The notes beneath the pieces were generated by a model. It was not told where the DNA came from, ran no database searches, and saw only the letters and a list, made by a program, of their open reading frames with translations. DNA of 64,000 nucleotides. Source: Streptomyces sp. NBC_01428 (lineage in GTDB: Bacteria; Actinomycetota; Actinomycetes; Streptomycetales; Streptomycetaceae). Shown one piece after another: positions 32,647-41,256 of the stretch. The position numbers and the translations under genes were made by a program. How positions within the stretch are numbered: the first letter of the stretch is position 1; every line of letters starts with the position of its first letter. The DNA lies in contig NZ_CP109499.1 in assembly GCF_036231965.1 (NCBI RefSeq), positions 5,890,001-5,954,000 on the forward strand, given 5' to 3'.

Positions 32647-34986
32647 ATGTCCGAAGTCAACAGCGCGGGTGACGGGCCCGGGGCGGGCCCCGACCAGGGG
32701 AAGAGCGAGCCCGCGGACCGGGGCGGCAGCGCCGCTCCGCCCCCGGCCGAGGGCGGGGACGCGGACGGTCGCGGCACCGGCGCGCGGCTCGGCGGCTGGA
32801 CCCGGTTCGTCACCGCGCGGCCCCGCCTCTCCCTGCTCGTCGCCCTGCTGCTGACCGCGCTCGCCGTGGTCGCCGGCAGCGGCGTCGCCGACCGGCTCGG
32901 CAGCGGAGGCTGGGAGGACCCGACCGCCGAGTCGACGTACGCGACGAAGGCGCTGGAGCGGGAGTTCCCCGCCTCGCAGCCCAACCTGCTGCTCCTGCTC
33001 CGCGCGGGCGGCTCCTCGGTGGACGACCCCGCCGTCGCCGCCGAGGCGAAGCGCGTCACCGCGCGGCTGGCCGCCGAGCCGGGCGTCACCGGCGTCGGGT
33101 CGTACTGGCAGTCCGGTTCCCCCGCCCTGAAGTCCCGGGACGGTCACGAGGCGCTGATCGCCGCCCGGATCACGGGCGACGAGACGGCGGCCGCCGACAC
33201 CCTGGACCGCCTCGCCCCCTCCTACCGCGGCAGGAGCGGACCCGTCGAGGTCGAGATCGGCGGCCCGGTCGCCGTGCGGCACGAGATGCAGACGACCATC
33301 CGCGAGGACCTGACCCGGGCCGAGCTGATCGCCCTGCCGGTGACCCTCCTGCTGCTGGTGATGGTCTTCGGCAGCGCGATCGCGGCCCTGCTGCCGCTCG
33401 GCGTCGGCATCTTCGCGATCCTCGGCACCAACGCCGTGCTCCGCGGACTCACCGAGGTCACGGACGTCTCCGTCTTCGCGATGAACCTGACGACGGCCCT
33501 CGGCCTCGGCCTCGCCATCGACTACGCCCTGTTCATCGTCCGCCGGTTCCGCGAGGAGCTGGCCACCGGCGCCGCACCGCGCGCCGCCGTCGGCACCACG
33601 CTGCGCACCGCGGGCCGCACCGTGCTCTTCTCCTCCCTCACCGTCGCGGTGTCACTGGCCGCGATGCTGCTCTTCCCGCAGTACTTCCTGCGCTCCTTCG
33701 CCTACGCCGGCATCGCCGTGGTGCTGCTGGCCGCCGGCGCCGCCCTGATCCTGCTCCCGGCCGCCCTCGTCCTCCTCGGCCACCGGGTCAACTCCCTGGA
33801 CCTGCGGCGCCTGTTCCGGCGCGGCGCGCCCCGGGCCGCCGAGGGCGGGGCCGCCTGGGGCCGGACGGCCTCCCTGGTGATGCGCAGGGCGCCGCTGTTC
33901 GTCGTGGCCACCACCGCCGGCCTCATCGTCCTCGGACTGCCCTTCCTGGGCGTCACGTTCGGCACGGCCGACGACCGCCAGCTGCCCTCGACGGCCGAGT
34001 CCCATGTCGTCCAGCAGCACATCCGCGACGGCTTCCCGGGCAGCCCTGGAGGCGGCCTGGAGGTCCTGGCCGAGGGCCCGGCCACCGCCACCCAGTACGC
34101 CGAGTACGGCAAACGGATCGCCGCCCTGCCCGGGGTCCAGCGGGTGGACGGACCCCTGGTGAAGGGGGACGCGGCCTACTTCACGGTGCTGCCCAAGGGC
34201 GAGGCGGTGGACGAGGGCGCCCAGCGGCTGGTGGGTGAACTGCGCGCCACGCACGCCCCGTTCACCACGGCGGTGACCGGCACGGCCGCCGTCCTCGTCG
34301 ACTCCAAGGACGCGATAGGCGACCGGCTCCCCTGGGCCGCCGGGTTCATCGCGATCGTCACCCTGCTCCTGGTGTTCCTGCTGACCGGCAGCGTCCTGAT
34401 CCCCGTACAGGCGGTGCTGCTCAACGCGCTCAGCCTGACGGCGATGTTCGGCGCGGTGGTCTGGGTCTTCCAGGACGGGCACCTCTCCGGCCTCCTCGAC
34501 TTCACCAGCTCCGGTTCCATCGAGACGACGCTCCCGGTCCTGATGTTCTGCGTCGCCTTCGGCCTCTCCATGGACTACGGCGTGTTCCTCCTCTCCCGCA
34601 TCAAGGAGGAGTACGACCACACCGGCGACCACCAGGAGGCCGTCCGCTTCGGGCTCCAGCGGACCGGCGGGCTGATCACCGCCGCCGCCGTCATCCTCGC
34701 CGTGGTCATGGTCGCCATCGGCACCTCCCGGGTGGCCAACACCAAGATGCTCGGCCTGGGCATCGCGCTCGCCGTCCTGATGGACGCGATGGTCGTCCGC
34801 AGCCTGCTGGTCCCGGCGGTCATGCGCCTCACCGGCCGCGCCACCTGGTGGGCGCCCGGACCGCTGCGCCGCTTCCACGACCGGTTCGGCCTGAGCGAGG
34901 GGGAGGCGCCCGCGGCGGTGACGGCGCCGGCGGCCGAGCCCGCGGGGGAACCGGAGCCCGACCGGGATCCGGTGGAGGCGCGCTGA
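32647..34986 (+). CDS. MMPL/RND-family transporter
   Basis: The 779-residue protein has a polar Pro/Gly-rich start (1-50), then two repeats, each of one helix, a large extracytoplasmic domain and a five-helix block. Each block carries the proton-relay Asp-Tyr pair: GLAIDYALFIVRRFREE (Asp292) and GLSMDYGVFLLSRIKEE (Asp643). MMPL proteins export lipids, siderophores or drugs using the proton gradient. ATG 32647 follows AAGGGGA. It is controlled, by inference, by the divergent TetR gene. The C-terminal 40 residues are acidic and disordered. Confidence 0.92.
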   Translation: MSEVNSAGDGPGAGPDQGKSEPADRGGSAAPPPAEGGDADGRGTGARLGGWTRFVTARPRLSLLVALLLTALAVVAGSGVADRLGSGGWEDPTAESTYATKALEREFPASQPNLLLLLRAGGSSVDDPAVAAEAKRVTARLAAEPGVTGVGSYWQSGSPALKSRDGHEALIAARITGDETAAADTLDRLAPSYRGRSGPVEVEIGGPVAVRHEMQTTIREDLTRAELIALPVTLLLLVMVFGSAIAALLPLGVGIFAILGTNAVLRGLTEVTDVSVFAMNLTTALGLGLAIDYALFIVRRFREELATGAAPRAAVGTTLRTAGRTVLFSSLTVAVSLAAMLLFPQYFLRSFAYAGIAVVLLAAGAALILLPAALVLLGHRVNSLDLRRLFRRGAPRAAEGGAAWGRTASLVMRRAPLFVVATTAGLIVLGLPFLGVTFGTADDRQLPSTAESHVVQQHIRDGFPGSPGGGLEVLAEGPATATQYAEYGKRIAALPGVQRVDGPLVKGDAAYFTVLPKGEAVDEGAQRLVGELRATHAPFTTAVTGTAAVLVDSKDAIGDRLPWAAGFIAIVTLLLVFLLTGSVLIPVQAVLLNALSLTAMFGAVVWVFQDGHLSGLLDFTSSGSIETTLPVLMFCVAFGLSMDYGVFLLSRIKEEYDHTGDHQEAVRFGLQRTGGLITAAAVILAVVMVAIGTSRVANTKMLGLGIALAVLMDAMVVRSLLVPAVMRLTGRATWWAPGPLRRFHDRFGLSEGEAPAAVTAPAAEPAGEPEPDRDPVEAR

Positions 34987-35038
34987 GCAGCCCTTAGGGT
35001 TCCCCGCGGAAGGTCGTCTCCGGAGAAGGGCGGGACCC

Positions 35039-36088
35039 ATGCGGGCAGTGGTGTTCGAGCGGTACGGGGAACCGGCCGAGGTCCGGGAGGTCCCGGACCC
35101 GCGGCCGACGGAGCACGGAGTGGTGGTGCGGGTCGGGGCCACCGGCCTGTGCCGGAGTGACTGGCACGGTTGGATGGGCCACGACCCGGACATCGCGCTG
35201 CCGCACGTCCCGGGCCACGAACTCGCCGGCGTCGTCGAGGCGGTGGGGTCCCGGGTGACCGGGACGCGCGCCGGCGACCGGGTCACCGTCCCGTTCGTCT
35301 GCGCCTGCGGGAGCTGCCCCGCCTGTGCGGCGGGCGACCAGCAGGTGTGCGAGCGGCAGACCCAGCCGGGGTTCACGCACTGGGGTTCCTTCGCCGAGTA
35401 CGTGGCGCTGGACCACGCCGACGTGAACCTCGTCGCGGTCCCGGAGGAGATGTCCTTCGGGACGGCCGCGTCGCTGGGCTGCCGGTTCGCCACCGCGTTC
35501 CGCGCGGTCGCCGTCCAGGGCCGGGTGCGCGCGGGGGAGTGGGTCGCGGTGCACGGGTGCGGTGGCGTCGGCCTGTCGGCGGTGATGATCGCGGCGGCGT
35601 CCGGGGCGCGGGTCGTGGCCGTCGACGTGTCCCCGGCGGCGCTCGGTCTGGCACGGAAGTTCGGGGCGGCGGAGTGCGTGGACGCCTCCGCCGTCGCGGA
35701 CCCGGCGGAGGCGGTGCGCGACCTGACCGCCGGCGGCGCCCACCTGTCGCTGGACGCCCTCGGGTCGCCCGCCACCTGCGCCGCCTCGGTGAACGGACTG
35801 CGCCGCCGCGGACGCCATGTCCAGGTCGGCCTGCTGCCCTCGCCGACCGGCGTCACCCCCGTCCCGATGGCCCGGGTGATCGGCCTGGAGCTCGAACTTC
35901 TCGGCAGCCACGGCATGGCGGCCCACGCCTACCCCGCGATGCTGGAGCTGGTGCGCGCCGGAGTCCTGCGGCCCGACCTCCTGGTGACCTCCACCATCGC
36001 CCTGGACGCGGCCCCGGCCGCGCTGGCGGCCATGGGGTCGGCGCCGGGCTCGGGTGTGACGGTCATCGAGCCGTGGGGCCGAGGCTGA
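35039..36088 (+). CDS. zinc-dependent medium-chain alcohol dehydrogenase
   Basis: The 349-residue enzyme has catalytic zinc ligands Cys38, His60 and a Cys in SLGCRFA (about 152). The structural zinc cysteines are 90, 93, 96 and 104 (ACGSCPACAAGDQQVC), and the Rossmann motif is GCGGVGLSAV (about 176-185). It oxidises an alcohol or reduces an aldehyde with NAD(P); no substrate can be named. It lies 52 bases after the MMPL gene in the same direction but with its own ribosome binding site (GAGAAGGGCGGG), so linkage to export is uncertain. Confidence 0.88.
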   Translation: MRAVVFERYGEPAEVREVPDPRPTEHGVVVRVGATGLCRSDWHGWMGHDPDIALPHVPGHELAGVVEAVGSRVTGTRAGDRVTVPFVCACGSCPACAAGDQQVCERQTQPGFTHWGSFAEYVALDHADVNLVAVPEEMSFGTAASLGCRFATAFRAVAVQGRVRAGEWVAVHGCGGVGLSAVMIAAASGARVVAVDVSPAALGLARKFGAAECVDASAVADPAEAVRDLTAGGAHLSLDALGSPATCAASVNGLRRRGRHVQVGLLPSPTGVTPVPMARVIGLELELLGSHGMAAHAYPAMLELVRAGVLRPDLLVTSTIALDAAPAALAAMGSAPGSGVTVIEPWGRG

Positions 36089-36130
36089 CCCGGCCCGCGC
36101 GGCCGCGGAGCCGAGGGCGCGGGCCGGCCG

Positions 36131-36706
36131 TCAGACCGCGGGTGGGCCGGGGCGGCCGCGGTGGGCGGCCCATTCGTGGGCCAGGACCGACATCCGTACC
36201 GCGTCGATCCACTCCCCGTCGTGCAGCAGCGTCTGGCGCTCGACCCCCTCGGCCACGAAGCCGGCCTTCTCGTAGGCGCGCCGGGCCCGGGGATTGAAGG
36301 TGAAGACCTGCAACGAGACCCGATGCAGGCCCAGTTGCTCGAAGGCGTGGCCCACGATCAGCCGGGTGGCCTCGGTGCCGAGCCCGCGGTCACGGCCGCG
36401 CGGACCGACGAGGATACGGAACGTGCAGTTGCGGTTGTGCTCGTCCCACTCGAACAGGACGGCCTCGCCGACCAGTTCACCGGTGGCGCGGTCCACCACG
36501 CCGAGGTCCATCCGGTCCGGCTGATCGGAGCGGGTGCCGTACCACTGGCGCAGCCGCTCCGCCCCGAACTCCGCGACGGGGCTGCCGGTGAGCCGCAGGA
36601 CGTCCGGGTCGCGCAGGATCTCCGCCATCACCGGGACGTCGTCCGCGGTGAACGGGCGCAGCACGGTCCTCTCACCGGTGAGGACGGGTTTCTCGGAGAA
36701 GCTCAT
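36131..36706 (-). CDS. RimJ/RimL-type GNAT acetyltransferase
   Basis: The 191-residue protein opens ERTVLRPFTADDVPVMAEIL and has the acetyl-CoA loop RGRDRGLGTEATRLIV and the family segment GLHRVSLQVFTFNPRARRAYEKAGF. This places it with RimJ/RimL-like N-acetyltransferases that act on protein N-termini or small amines. I chose ATG 36706; a start at 36742 adds 12 residues with no better ribosome binding site. It is convergent with the alcohol dehydrogenase and alone. Confidence 0.85.
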   Translation of the reverse strand: MSFSEKPVLTGERTVLRPFTADDVPVMAEILRDPDVLRLTGSPVAEFGAERLRQWYGTRSDQPDRMDLGVVDRATGELVGEAVLFEWDEHNRNCTFRILVGPRGRDRGLGTEATRLIVGHAFEQLGLHRVSLQVFTFNPRARRAYEKAGFVAEGVERQTLLHDGEWIDAVRMSVLAHEWAAHRGRPGPPAV

Positions 36707-36838
36707 CGGTGGATCATCGACGGACGCGCGGCGGTGCGGCAATCGAATTAGGCGCCGGCCGGAGCGGCGGGCCGGCGAGGGACCGGACGTGCGCCGGCCC
36801 GGTGCCCCGGCGGAAGCGGGGCGCCGGGCCGGCGGCGG

Positions 36839-37039
36839 TCAGTCGGTTCTGCGTCCCCGGTTTCCCGGGCGGGAGGCGACCCAGGCGCGGACCGTGTCCG
36901 CGTACCAGTAGGGCTTCCCGCTCTCGACGTGGTCCGGCGGAGGGAGCAGCCCGTGCTTGCGGTACGAACGCACCGTGTCCGGCTGCACCTTGATGTGCGC
37001 GGCGATCTCCTTGTACGACCAGAGTCTGGGGTCGGTCAT
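36839..37039 (-). CDS. tiny MerR/AlpA-like helix-turn-helix protein
   Basis: The 66-residue product is a single winged helix: LWSYKEIAAHIKVQPDTVRSYRKHG (HTH, about residues 6-30), LLPPPDHVESGKPYWY (wing) and WVASRPGNR. It lacks the dimerisation helix and ligand domain of full MerR proteins and resembles BldC, excisionase and AlpA regulators. ATG 37039 follows GGGAGGTG. Two GTGTCACA direct repeats lie about 170-200 bases upstream and could be its own sites. No integrase is near, so a phage-type excision role is unlikely; a small developmental or metabolic regulator is the better guess. Confidence 0.78.
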   Translation of the reverse strand: MTDPRLWSYKEIAAHIKVQPDTVRSYRKHGLLPPPDHVESGKPYWYADTVRAWVASRPGNRGRRTD

Positions 37040-37377
37040 GCGGGGCACCTCCCTGCGCGCGCCGCGGCGGCGGCCTGGGGCGGCCGGCGGGGGAGCCGGG
37101 GCGCTGCGCTGGTGATCACAAAGCCTGTGCCCCTTGAACGACACGGAGTGAGCGCCGGGCAGCGGCTGTCGACCGGGTGTGACGCAAGACCCGCGTACAC
37201 GCGACATCTGTGACACGGAGGTGGCATTTGTGACACGGGTGACGCATTTGCCCCGTGTGGCCCCGCATGCCCTCGGCCCCGCATGCCCTCAGGTCCTCCG
37301 GCCCCGGGCCGTCCGGCTCCGTGCGCCGCGGCGCCCTCAGGCCCCGGCGCCCTCAAGCCCCGGCGTCCCCCCGGCTC
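37040..37377. other. 338-base non-coding interval
   Basis: It lies between the small HTH gene and the end of the iolE-like gene. The left third is the HTH leader, the middle holds the GTGTCACA repeats, and the right third (about 37261-37377) is a CCCCGGC/CCTC low-complexity run. I see no gene. Confidence 0.6.
37209..37238 (-). promoter_or_regulatory. direct repeats TGTGACACGG upstream of the small HTH gene
   Basis: TGTGACACGG is at 37209-37218 and 37229-37238, exactly 20 bases apart. On the minus strand they read CCGTGTCACARATGYC with flanking bases also conserved. A weaker third copy (GTGTGACGC) lies at about 37177-37185. The spacing puts them on one face of the helix. Confidence 0.6.
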
Positions 37378-38343
37378 TCAGACCCCGCAGGACCTCAGGA
37401 ACGCTCGGGTGCGCCGGGCGATCGGCAGGGGCTTGTCCGGCGGGCACGGGTACATGTCCTGCTCAACGATCGCGAAGAGGTCGACGCCGAGCTGCTGCGC
37501 GGCGGCCAGCACGGGTTCCAGCGCCGGTACGCCCGACGGCGGTTCGCACATCACGCCGCGCGCGACCGCGGGCCCGAACGGCAGCTCCTCGGCGCGCACC
37601 GAGGCCAGCACCAGCGGGTCCACCTGCTTGAGGTGGAGGTAGCCGATGCGTTCCCCGTACGTCTCGATGAGCTTGACGCTGTCGCCGCCGCAGTAGGCGT
37701 AGTGACCGGTGTCGAGGCACAGGGAGACCAGCGAGGAGTCGGTCGCGTCGAGGAAGCGGGTGACGTTCTCCTCGCTGTCGATGTGCGTGTCCGCGTGCGG
37801 GTGGACGACGATCCGCAGCCCGAAGCGCTCCCGCACCTCGTGGGCGAGCCGCTCGGTCTGCGCGGTGAGACTGCGCCACTGCGTCGGCGTCAGCGTGCTG
37901 TCCTCCAGCACGGCGCCGGTCTTGTCGTCGCGCCAGAACGCCGGGATGACGACCAGGTGCTTCGCGCCCATCGCCTGGGTCAGCGCGGCGATGTCCGCGA
38001 CGTGCTCCCAGGTCGCGTCCCAGACCTCGGGCCCCCGGTGCAGCCCGGTGAACACCGTCCCCGCCGACACGGTGAGCCCGCGCCGGGCCGTCTCCTCGCG
38101 AAGGACGGCGGGGTCGGTGGGCAGATAGCCGTAGGGGCCCAGCTCGATCCACTCGTACCCGGAGCCGGAGACCTCGTCGAGGAAGCGCTGCCAGGGCACC
38201 TGCCGCGGGTCGTCGGGGAACCAGACGCCCCAGGAGTCGGGAGCCGAACCGATCCGGATGCGCGACAGTGAGGACGGAGGCGACGACTCCGGCGTCGGCT
38301 GGGGCTCGGGCCGCGGCGATGACTGAGGTGACAACGACGTCAT
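37378..38343 (-). CDS. TIM-barrel inosose dehydratase/isomerase-like protein (IolE/IolI type)
   Basis: The 321-residue product has a Ser/Pro-rich N-terminus (1-28), then GSAPDSWGVWFPDDP, GYEWIELGPYGYLPTDP, VVHPHADTHIDSEENV (metal ligands), LCLDTGHYAYCGGDSV and YLHLKQVDP, all typical of the inositol-pathway xylose-isomerase-like barrels. It lies divergently beside iolC-iolB-iolD-mmsA, so dehydration of scyllo-inosose (IolE role) or isomerisation of inosose (IolI role) is likely; sequence alone does not decide. ATG 38343 is the conserved start as far as I can judge. The 123-base divergent region carries a palindrome at 38394-38403. Confidence 0.82.
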   Translation of the reverse strand: MTSLSPQSSPRPEPQPTPESSPPSSLSRIRIGSAPDSWGVWFPDDPRQVPWQRFLDEVSGSGYEWIELGPYGYLPTDPAVLREETARRGLTVSAGTVFTGLHRGPEVWDATWEHVADIAALTQAMGAKHLVVIPAFWRDDKTGAVLEDSTLTPTQWRSLTAQTERLAHEVRERFGLRIVVHPHADTHIDSEENVTRFLDATDSSLVSLCLDTGHYAYCGGDSVKLIETYGERIGYLHLKQVDPLVLASVRAEELPFGPAVARGVMCEPPSGVPALEPVLAAAQQLGVDLFAIVEQDMYPCPPDKPLPIARRTRAFLRSCGV

Positions 38344-38393
38344 GGGCGCCAGCTTCCGGCCGCTCCGAAGAGGTGTCAAGAGCGTCGTCCGAA

Positions 38394-38438
38394 TGTCCGG
38401 ACAAAACGTTGACAGGGCTCCCCGCGCGGGGCTAGACC
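38394..38438. promoter_or_regulatory. iol promoter and candidate operator
   Basis: The palindrome TGTCCGGACA (38394-38403) follows GTCCGAA and is followed by a good plus-strand promoter, TTGACA (38409-38414) with TAGACC 18 bases later (38433-38438). It lies between the divergent iolE-like and iolC genes. Presumably an inositol-pathway repressor binds here; no regulator gene is adjacent. Confidence 0.62.
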
Positions 38439-38466
38439 TGGGGACAGCCGGAGGGAAGGGAACGGG

Positions 38467-39417
38467 ATGGCGTACGAGCTGATCACCATGGGGCGGATCG
38501 GGGTGGACCTCTATCCCCTGCAGGCGGGGGTGCCGCTGGCCCGGGTGACGTCCTTCGGCAAGTTCCTCGGCGGCTCGGCGACGAACGTCGCGGTGGCCGC
38601 CGCGCGACTCGGACGGCGTACGGCCGTCATCACCCGGACGGGTGATGATCCCTTCGGTGTCTACCTCCACGACGCGCTGCGCGGTTTCGGCGTCGACGAC
38701 CGCTGGGTCACCGCGGTCCCCGGACTGCCGACCCCCGTCACCTTCTGCGAGATCTTCCCGCCGGACGACTTCCCGCTGTACTTCTACCGGCTGCCCAAGG
38801 CCCCCGACCTGGAGATCGACGCGCACGAACTCGACCTCGAAGCCGTGCGCGACGCCCGGGTCTTCTGGGTCACCGGCACCGGGCTGTGCGCGGAGCCCAG
38901 CCGCACGGCCACCCTCGCGGCGCTGGCCCACCGCGCCCGGTCCGGCACGACCGTCTTCGACCTCGACTGGCGCCCCATGTTCTGGCAGGACCCCGCGTCC
39001 GCCCGCCCCTTCTACAAAGAGGCCCTGCGCCACACCACCGTCGCCGTCGGGAACGTGGACGAGGTCGAGATCGCCACCGGGGAGCGCGACCCGCACGCCG
39101 CCGCAGCGGCCCTCCTGGACGCCGGTGTCGAACTCGCGGTGGTCAAGCAGGGCCCCAAGGGCGTGCTCGCCGTCCACCGCGACGGCACCTCCGCCGAGGT
39201 CCCGCCCCTGCCCGTCGAGGTCCTCAACGGCCTCGGCGCGGGAGACGCGTTCGGCGGCTCCCTCTGCCACGGGCTGCTCGCCGACTGGGACCTGGAGCGG
39301 ATCATGCGGCACGCCAACGCGGCGGGCGCCATCGTCGCCTCCCGCCTGGAGTGCTCCTCCGCGATGCCGACCGCGCACGAGGTCGAGGACGCGCTCGCCG
39401 CCGGAGCGGTGCGGTGA
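38467..39417 (+). CDS. iolC: 5-dehydro-2-deoxygluconokinase
   Basis: The 316-residue PfkB-family kinase has MGRIGVDLYPLQAGVPL (the IolC-specific opening), GGSATNVAVAAARLG (35-49) and GLGAGDAFGG with catalytic Asp260. It phosphorylates 2-deoxy-5-keto-D-gluconate in myo-inositol breakdown. ATG 38467 follows GGAGGGAAGGG. The stop overlaps the next gene (GTGA at 39414-39417). The context with iolB, iolD and mmsA makes the assignment firm. Confidence 0.93.
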   Translation: MAYELITMGRIGVDLYPLQAGVPLARVTSFGKFLGGSATNVAVAAARLGRRTAVITRTGDDPFGVYLHDALRGFGVDDRWVTAVPGLPTPVTFCEIFPPDDFPLYFYRLPKAPDLEIDAHELDLEAVRDARVFWVTGTGLCAEPSRTATLAALAHRARSGTTVFDLDWRPMFWQDPASARPFYKEALRHTTVAVGNVDEVEIATGERDPHAAAAALLDAGVELAVVKQGPKGVLAVHRDGTSAEVPPLPVEVLNGLGAGDAFGGSLCHGLLADWDLERIMRHANAAGAIVASRLECSSAMPTAHEVEDALAAGAVR

Positions 39418-40406
39418 GGGCGGGCCACGTCGGGGGCGCGCACCAGGAACAGGGCGGCGACGCGGGCCCGTCGGCCGGCCACGGCGCCCCGCCCACGGCC
39501 TACGCGGCGCTCCGCCCGCCGTCCCCCCGTGTCGACGTCGCCCGCCTCGCGCGCACCCGGGCCCGGCACCCCGAGGCGGTCGCGGAGGCCGCCGCGCGAC
39601 GGGTGCGCCGACCCCTGCTCGGCGACTCCGGCCGGCTGATGATCGTCGCCGCCGACCACCCGGCGCGTGGCGTGCTCGCCGTCGGTGACCGCACACACGC
39701 CATGGCGAGCCGCGCCGACCTGCTGGAGCGGCTCTGCCTCGCGCTCTCCCGCCCCGGCGTCGACGGCGTGCTCGCCACCGCCGACATCCTCGACGACCTG
39801 CTGCTGCTCGGCGCACTCGACGACAAGGTGGTCATCGGGTCGATGAACCGGGGCGGCCTCGCCGGCTCGGCCTTCGAACTGGACGACCGGTTCACCGGAC
39901 ACCGCCCCCAGGACATCGAACGGCTCGGCTTCGACGCGGGGAAGCTGCTGCTGCGCATCGACTACGACGACCCGGGATCGCTGCGGACCCTCGAATCGGC
40001 CGCCCGCGTGATCGACGCGATGGCGGAACGCCGACTCCCGGTCTTCGTCGAACCGTTCCTCTGCCGTCGCCGGGAGGACGGCACGCTGCGCAACGATCTG
40101 AGCGCCGAGGCCGTCACCAAGTCGCTCGCCATCGCCGCCGGACTGGGCGGCAGTTCGGCGTACACCTGGCTCAAGGTCCCCGTGACCGAGAACCCCGACG
40201 ACATGGCCCGCGTCATGGAGACGTCCACGCTGCCCGCGGTGCTGCTGGGCGGGGAGGTCGGCGACGACCAGGAGGGTGCCTACGAGAAGTGGCGCGGCGC
40301 GCTCCAACTCCCCACCGTCCAGGGGCTGGTGGTGGGACGCTCGCTGCTGTACCCGGCGGACGGCGAGGTCGCCGCTGCCGTGGACACCGCCGTGGGACTC
40401 CTGTGA
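39414..40406 (+). CDS. Cgl0159-family (beta/alpha)8 protein, probable aldolase of the inositol pathway
   Basis: The 330-residue protein starts with GTG overlapping the iolC stop and has an Ala/Gly-rich N-terminus of about 60 residues. The barrel that follows contains LMIVAADHPARGVLAVG, GVLATADILDD, LLLRIDYDDPGS, YTWLKVPVTENP (candidate Schiff-base Lys) and GLVVGRSLLYP. It matches the family named after Corynebacterium Cgl0159, which sits in inositol clusters, and resembles class I DeoC/LacD aldolases. By position it should cleave 2-deoxy-5-keto-6-phosphogluconate (the IolJ step), replacing a class II aldolase; this is inference. Confidence 0.8.
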   Translation: MRAGHVGGAHQEQGGDAGPSAGHGAPPTAYAALRPPSPRVDVARLARTRARHPEAVAEAAARRVRRPLLGDSGRLMIVAADHPARGVLAVGDRTHAMASRADLLERLCLALSRPGVDGVLATADILDDLLLLGALDDKVVIGSMNRGGLAGSAFELDDRFTGHRPQDIERLGFDAGKLLLRIDYDDPGSLRTLESAARVIDAMAERRLPVFVEPFLCRRREDGTLRNDLSAEAVTKSLAIAAGLGGSSAYTWLKVPVTENPDDMARVMETSTLPAVLLGGEVGDDQEGAYEKWRGALQLPTVQGLVVGRSLLYPADGEVAAAVDTAVGLL

Positions 40407-40413
40407 GGAGCGC

Positions 40414-41256
40414 ATGAGCGGTCCGGGCGCCGGGCTGCACGTGCCGAGAGGCACCGCCGCCGACGCGCACTACGCGCTCGACATCGACCCCGCGCGGGCC
40501 GGCTGGACCCACAGCGCCCTGCGGATCGTGGAACTGGCACCAGGGGGTACCCATACCTTCACCACCGGCGACAGCGAGTGGATCGTGCTCCCGCTCGCCG
40601 GTGGCTGCACGGTGCGCACCAAGGACGGCATGGACGAGCAAGAGTTCCATCTCCTGGGCAGAGAGGGCGTGTTCGACGGAGTCACCGACTTCGCGTACGT
40701 GCCCCGTGACGCCCTGGCCCACATCGCCTCCGGCGTGGGAGGCCGCTTCGCCCTGGCAGGAGCGAAGTGCGAGCGCAGACTCCCCGCCCGCTACGGCCCC
40801 GCGCCGGAGGTTCCCGTCGAGCACCGCGGCAGCGGCGGCTGCGCCCGCCAGGTGCGCAACTTCGCCGCCGCGGACGTCTTCGCGTGCGACCGGCTCATCG
40901 CCGTCGAGGTGATCACCCCCGGCGGCAACTGGTCCTCGTACCCGCCGCACAAGCACGACGAGGACGTGCCCGGCGTCGAGTCCCGGCTGGAGGAGATCTA
41001 CTACTTCGAGATCGAGGGCCCGAACGGTTTCGGCTATCAGCGCGTATTCCCTTCCCGTGAGGGCGGTTCGGACGTCCTCGCCGAGGTCCGCACCGGCGAT
41101 GCCGTCCTCGTCCCCGACGGATGGCACGGTCCGTCCGTCGCCCAGCCCGGCCACGCCATGTACTACCTGAACGTCATGGCCGGGCCGGGCCGGGACAGGC
41201 AGTGGCGGATCCGCTTCCACCCCGGACACGAAGAGAGCACAGGGGGATACCGATGA
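40414..41256 (+). CDS. iolB: 5-deoxy-glucuronate isomerase
   Basis: The 280-residue bicupin contains the metal site YPPHKHDEDVPG...RLEEIYYFEI (His179, His181, Glu193/194) and the C-terminal VLVPDGWHGPSVAQPGHAMYYLNVMAGP, the IolB signature. It isomerises 5-deoxy-glucuronate to 2-deoxy-5-keto-gluconate. ATG 40414 follows GAGGAG, 8 bases after the preceding stop. The stop overlaps the iolD start (ATGA at 41253-41256). Confidence 0.94.
   Translation: MSGPGAGLHVPRGTAADAHYALDIDPARAGWTHSALRIVELAPGGTHTFTTGDSEWIVLPLAGGCTVRTKDGMDEQEFHLLGREGVFDGVTDFAYVPRDALAHIASGVGGRFALAGAKCERRLPARYGPAPEVPVEHRGSGGCARQVRNFAAADVFACDRLIAVEVITPGGNWSSYPPHKHDEDVPGVESRLEEIYYFEIEGPNGFGYQRVFPSREGGSDVLAEVRTGDAVLVPDGWHGPSVAQPGHAMYYLNVMAGPGRDRQWRIRFHPGHEESTGGYR

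Noticed and set aside
36839..37039. Reading the small HTH protein as an excisionase of an integrated element
   Set aside because: No integrase, attachment-site duplication or phage/plasmid gene lies nearby, and base composition is like the chromosome.
37261..37377. CCCCGGC/CCTC-rich run considered as a CRISPR-like or minisatellite array
   Set aside because: Units are irregular, without constant repeat or spacer length.
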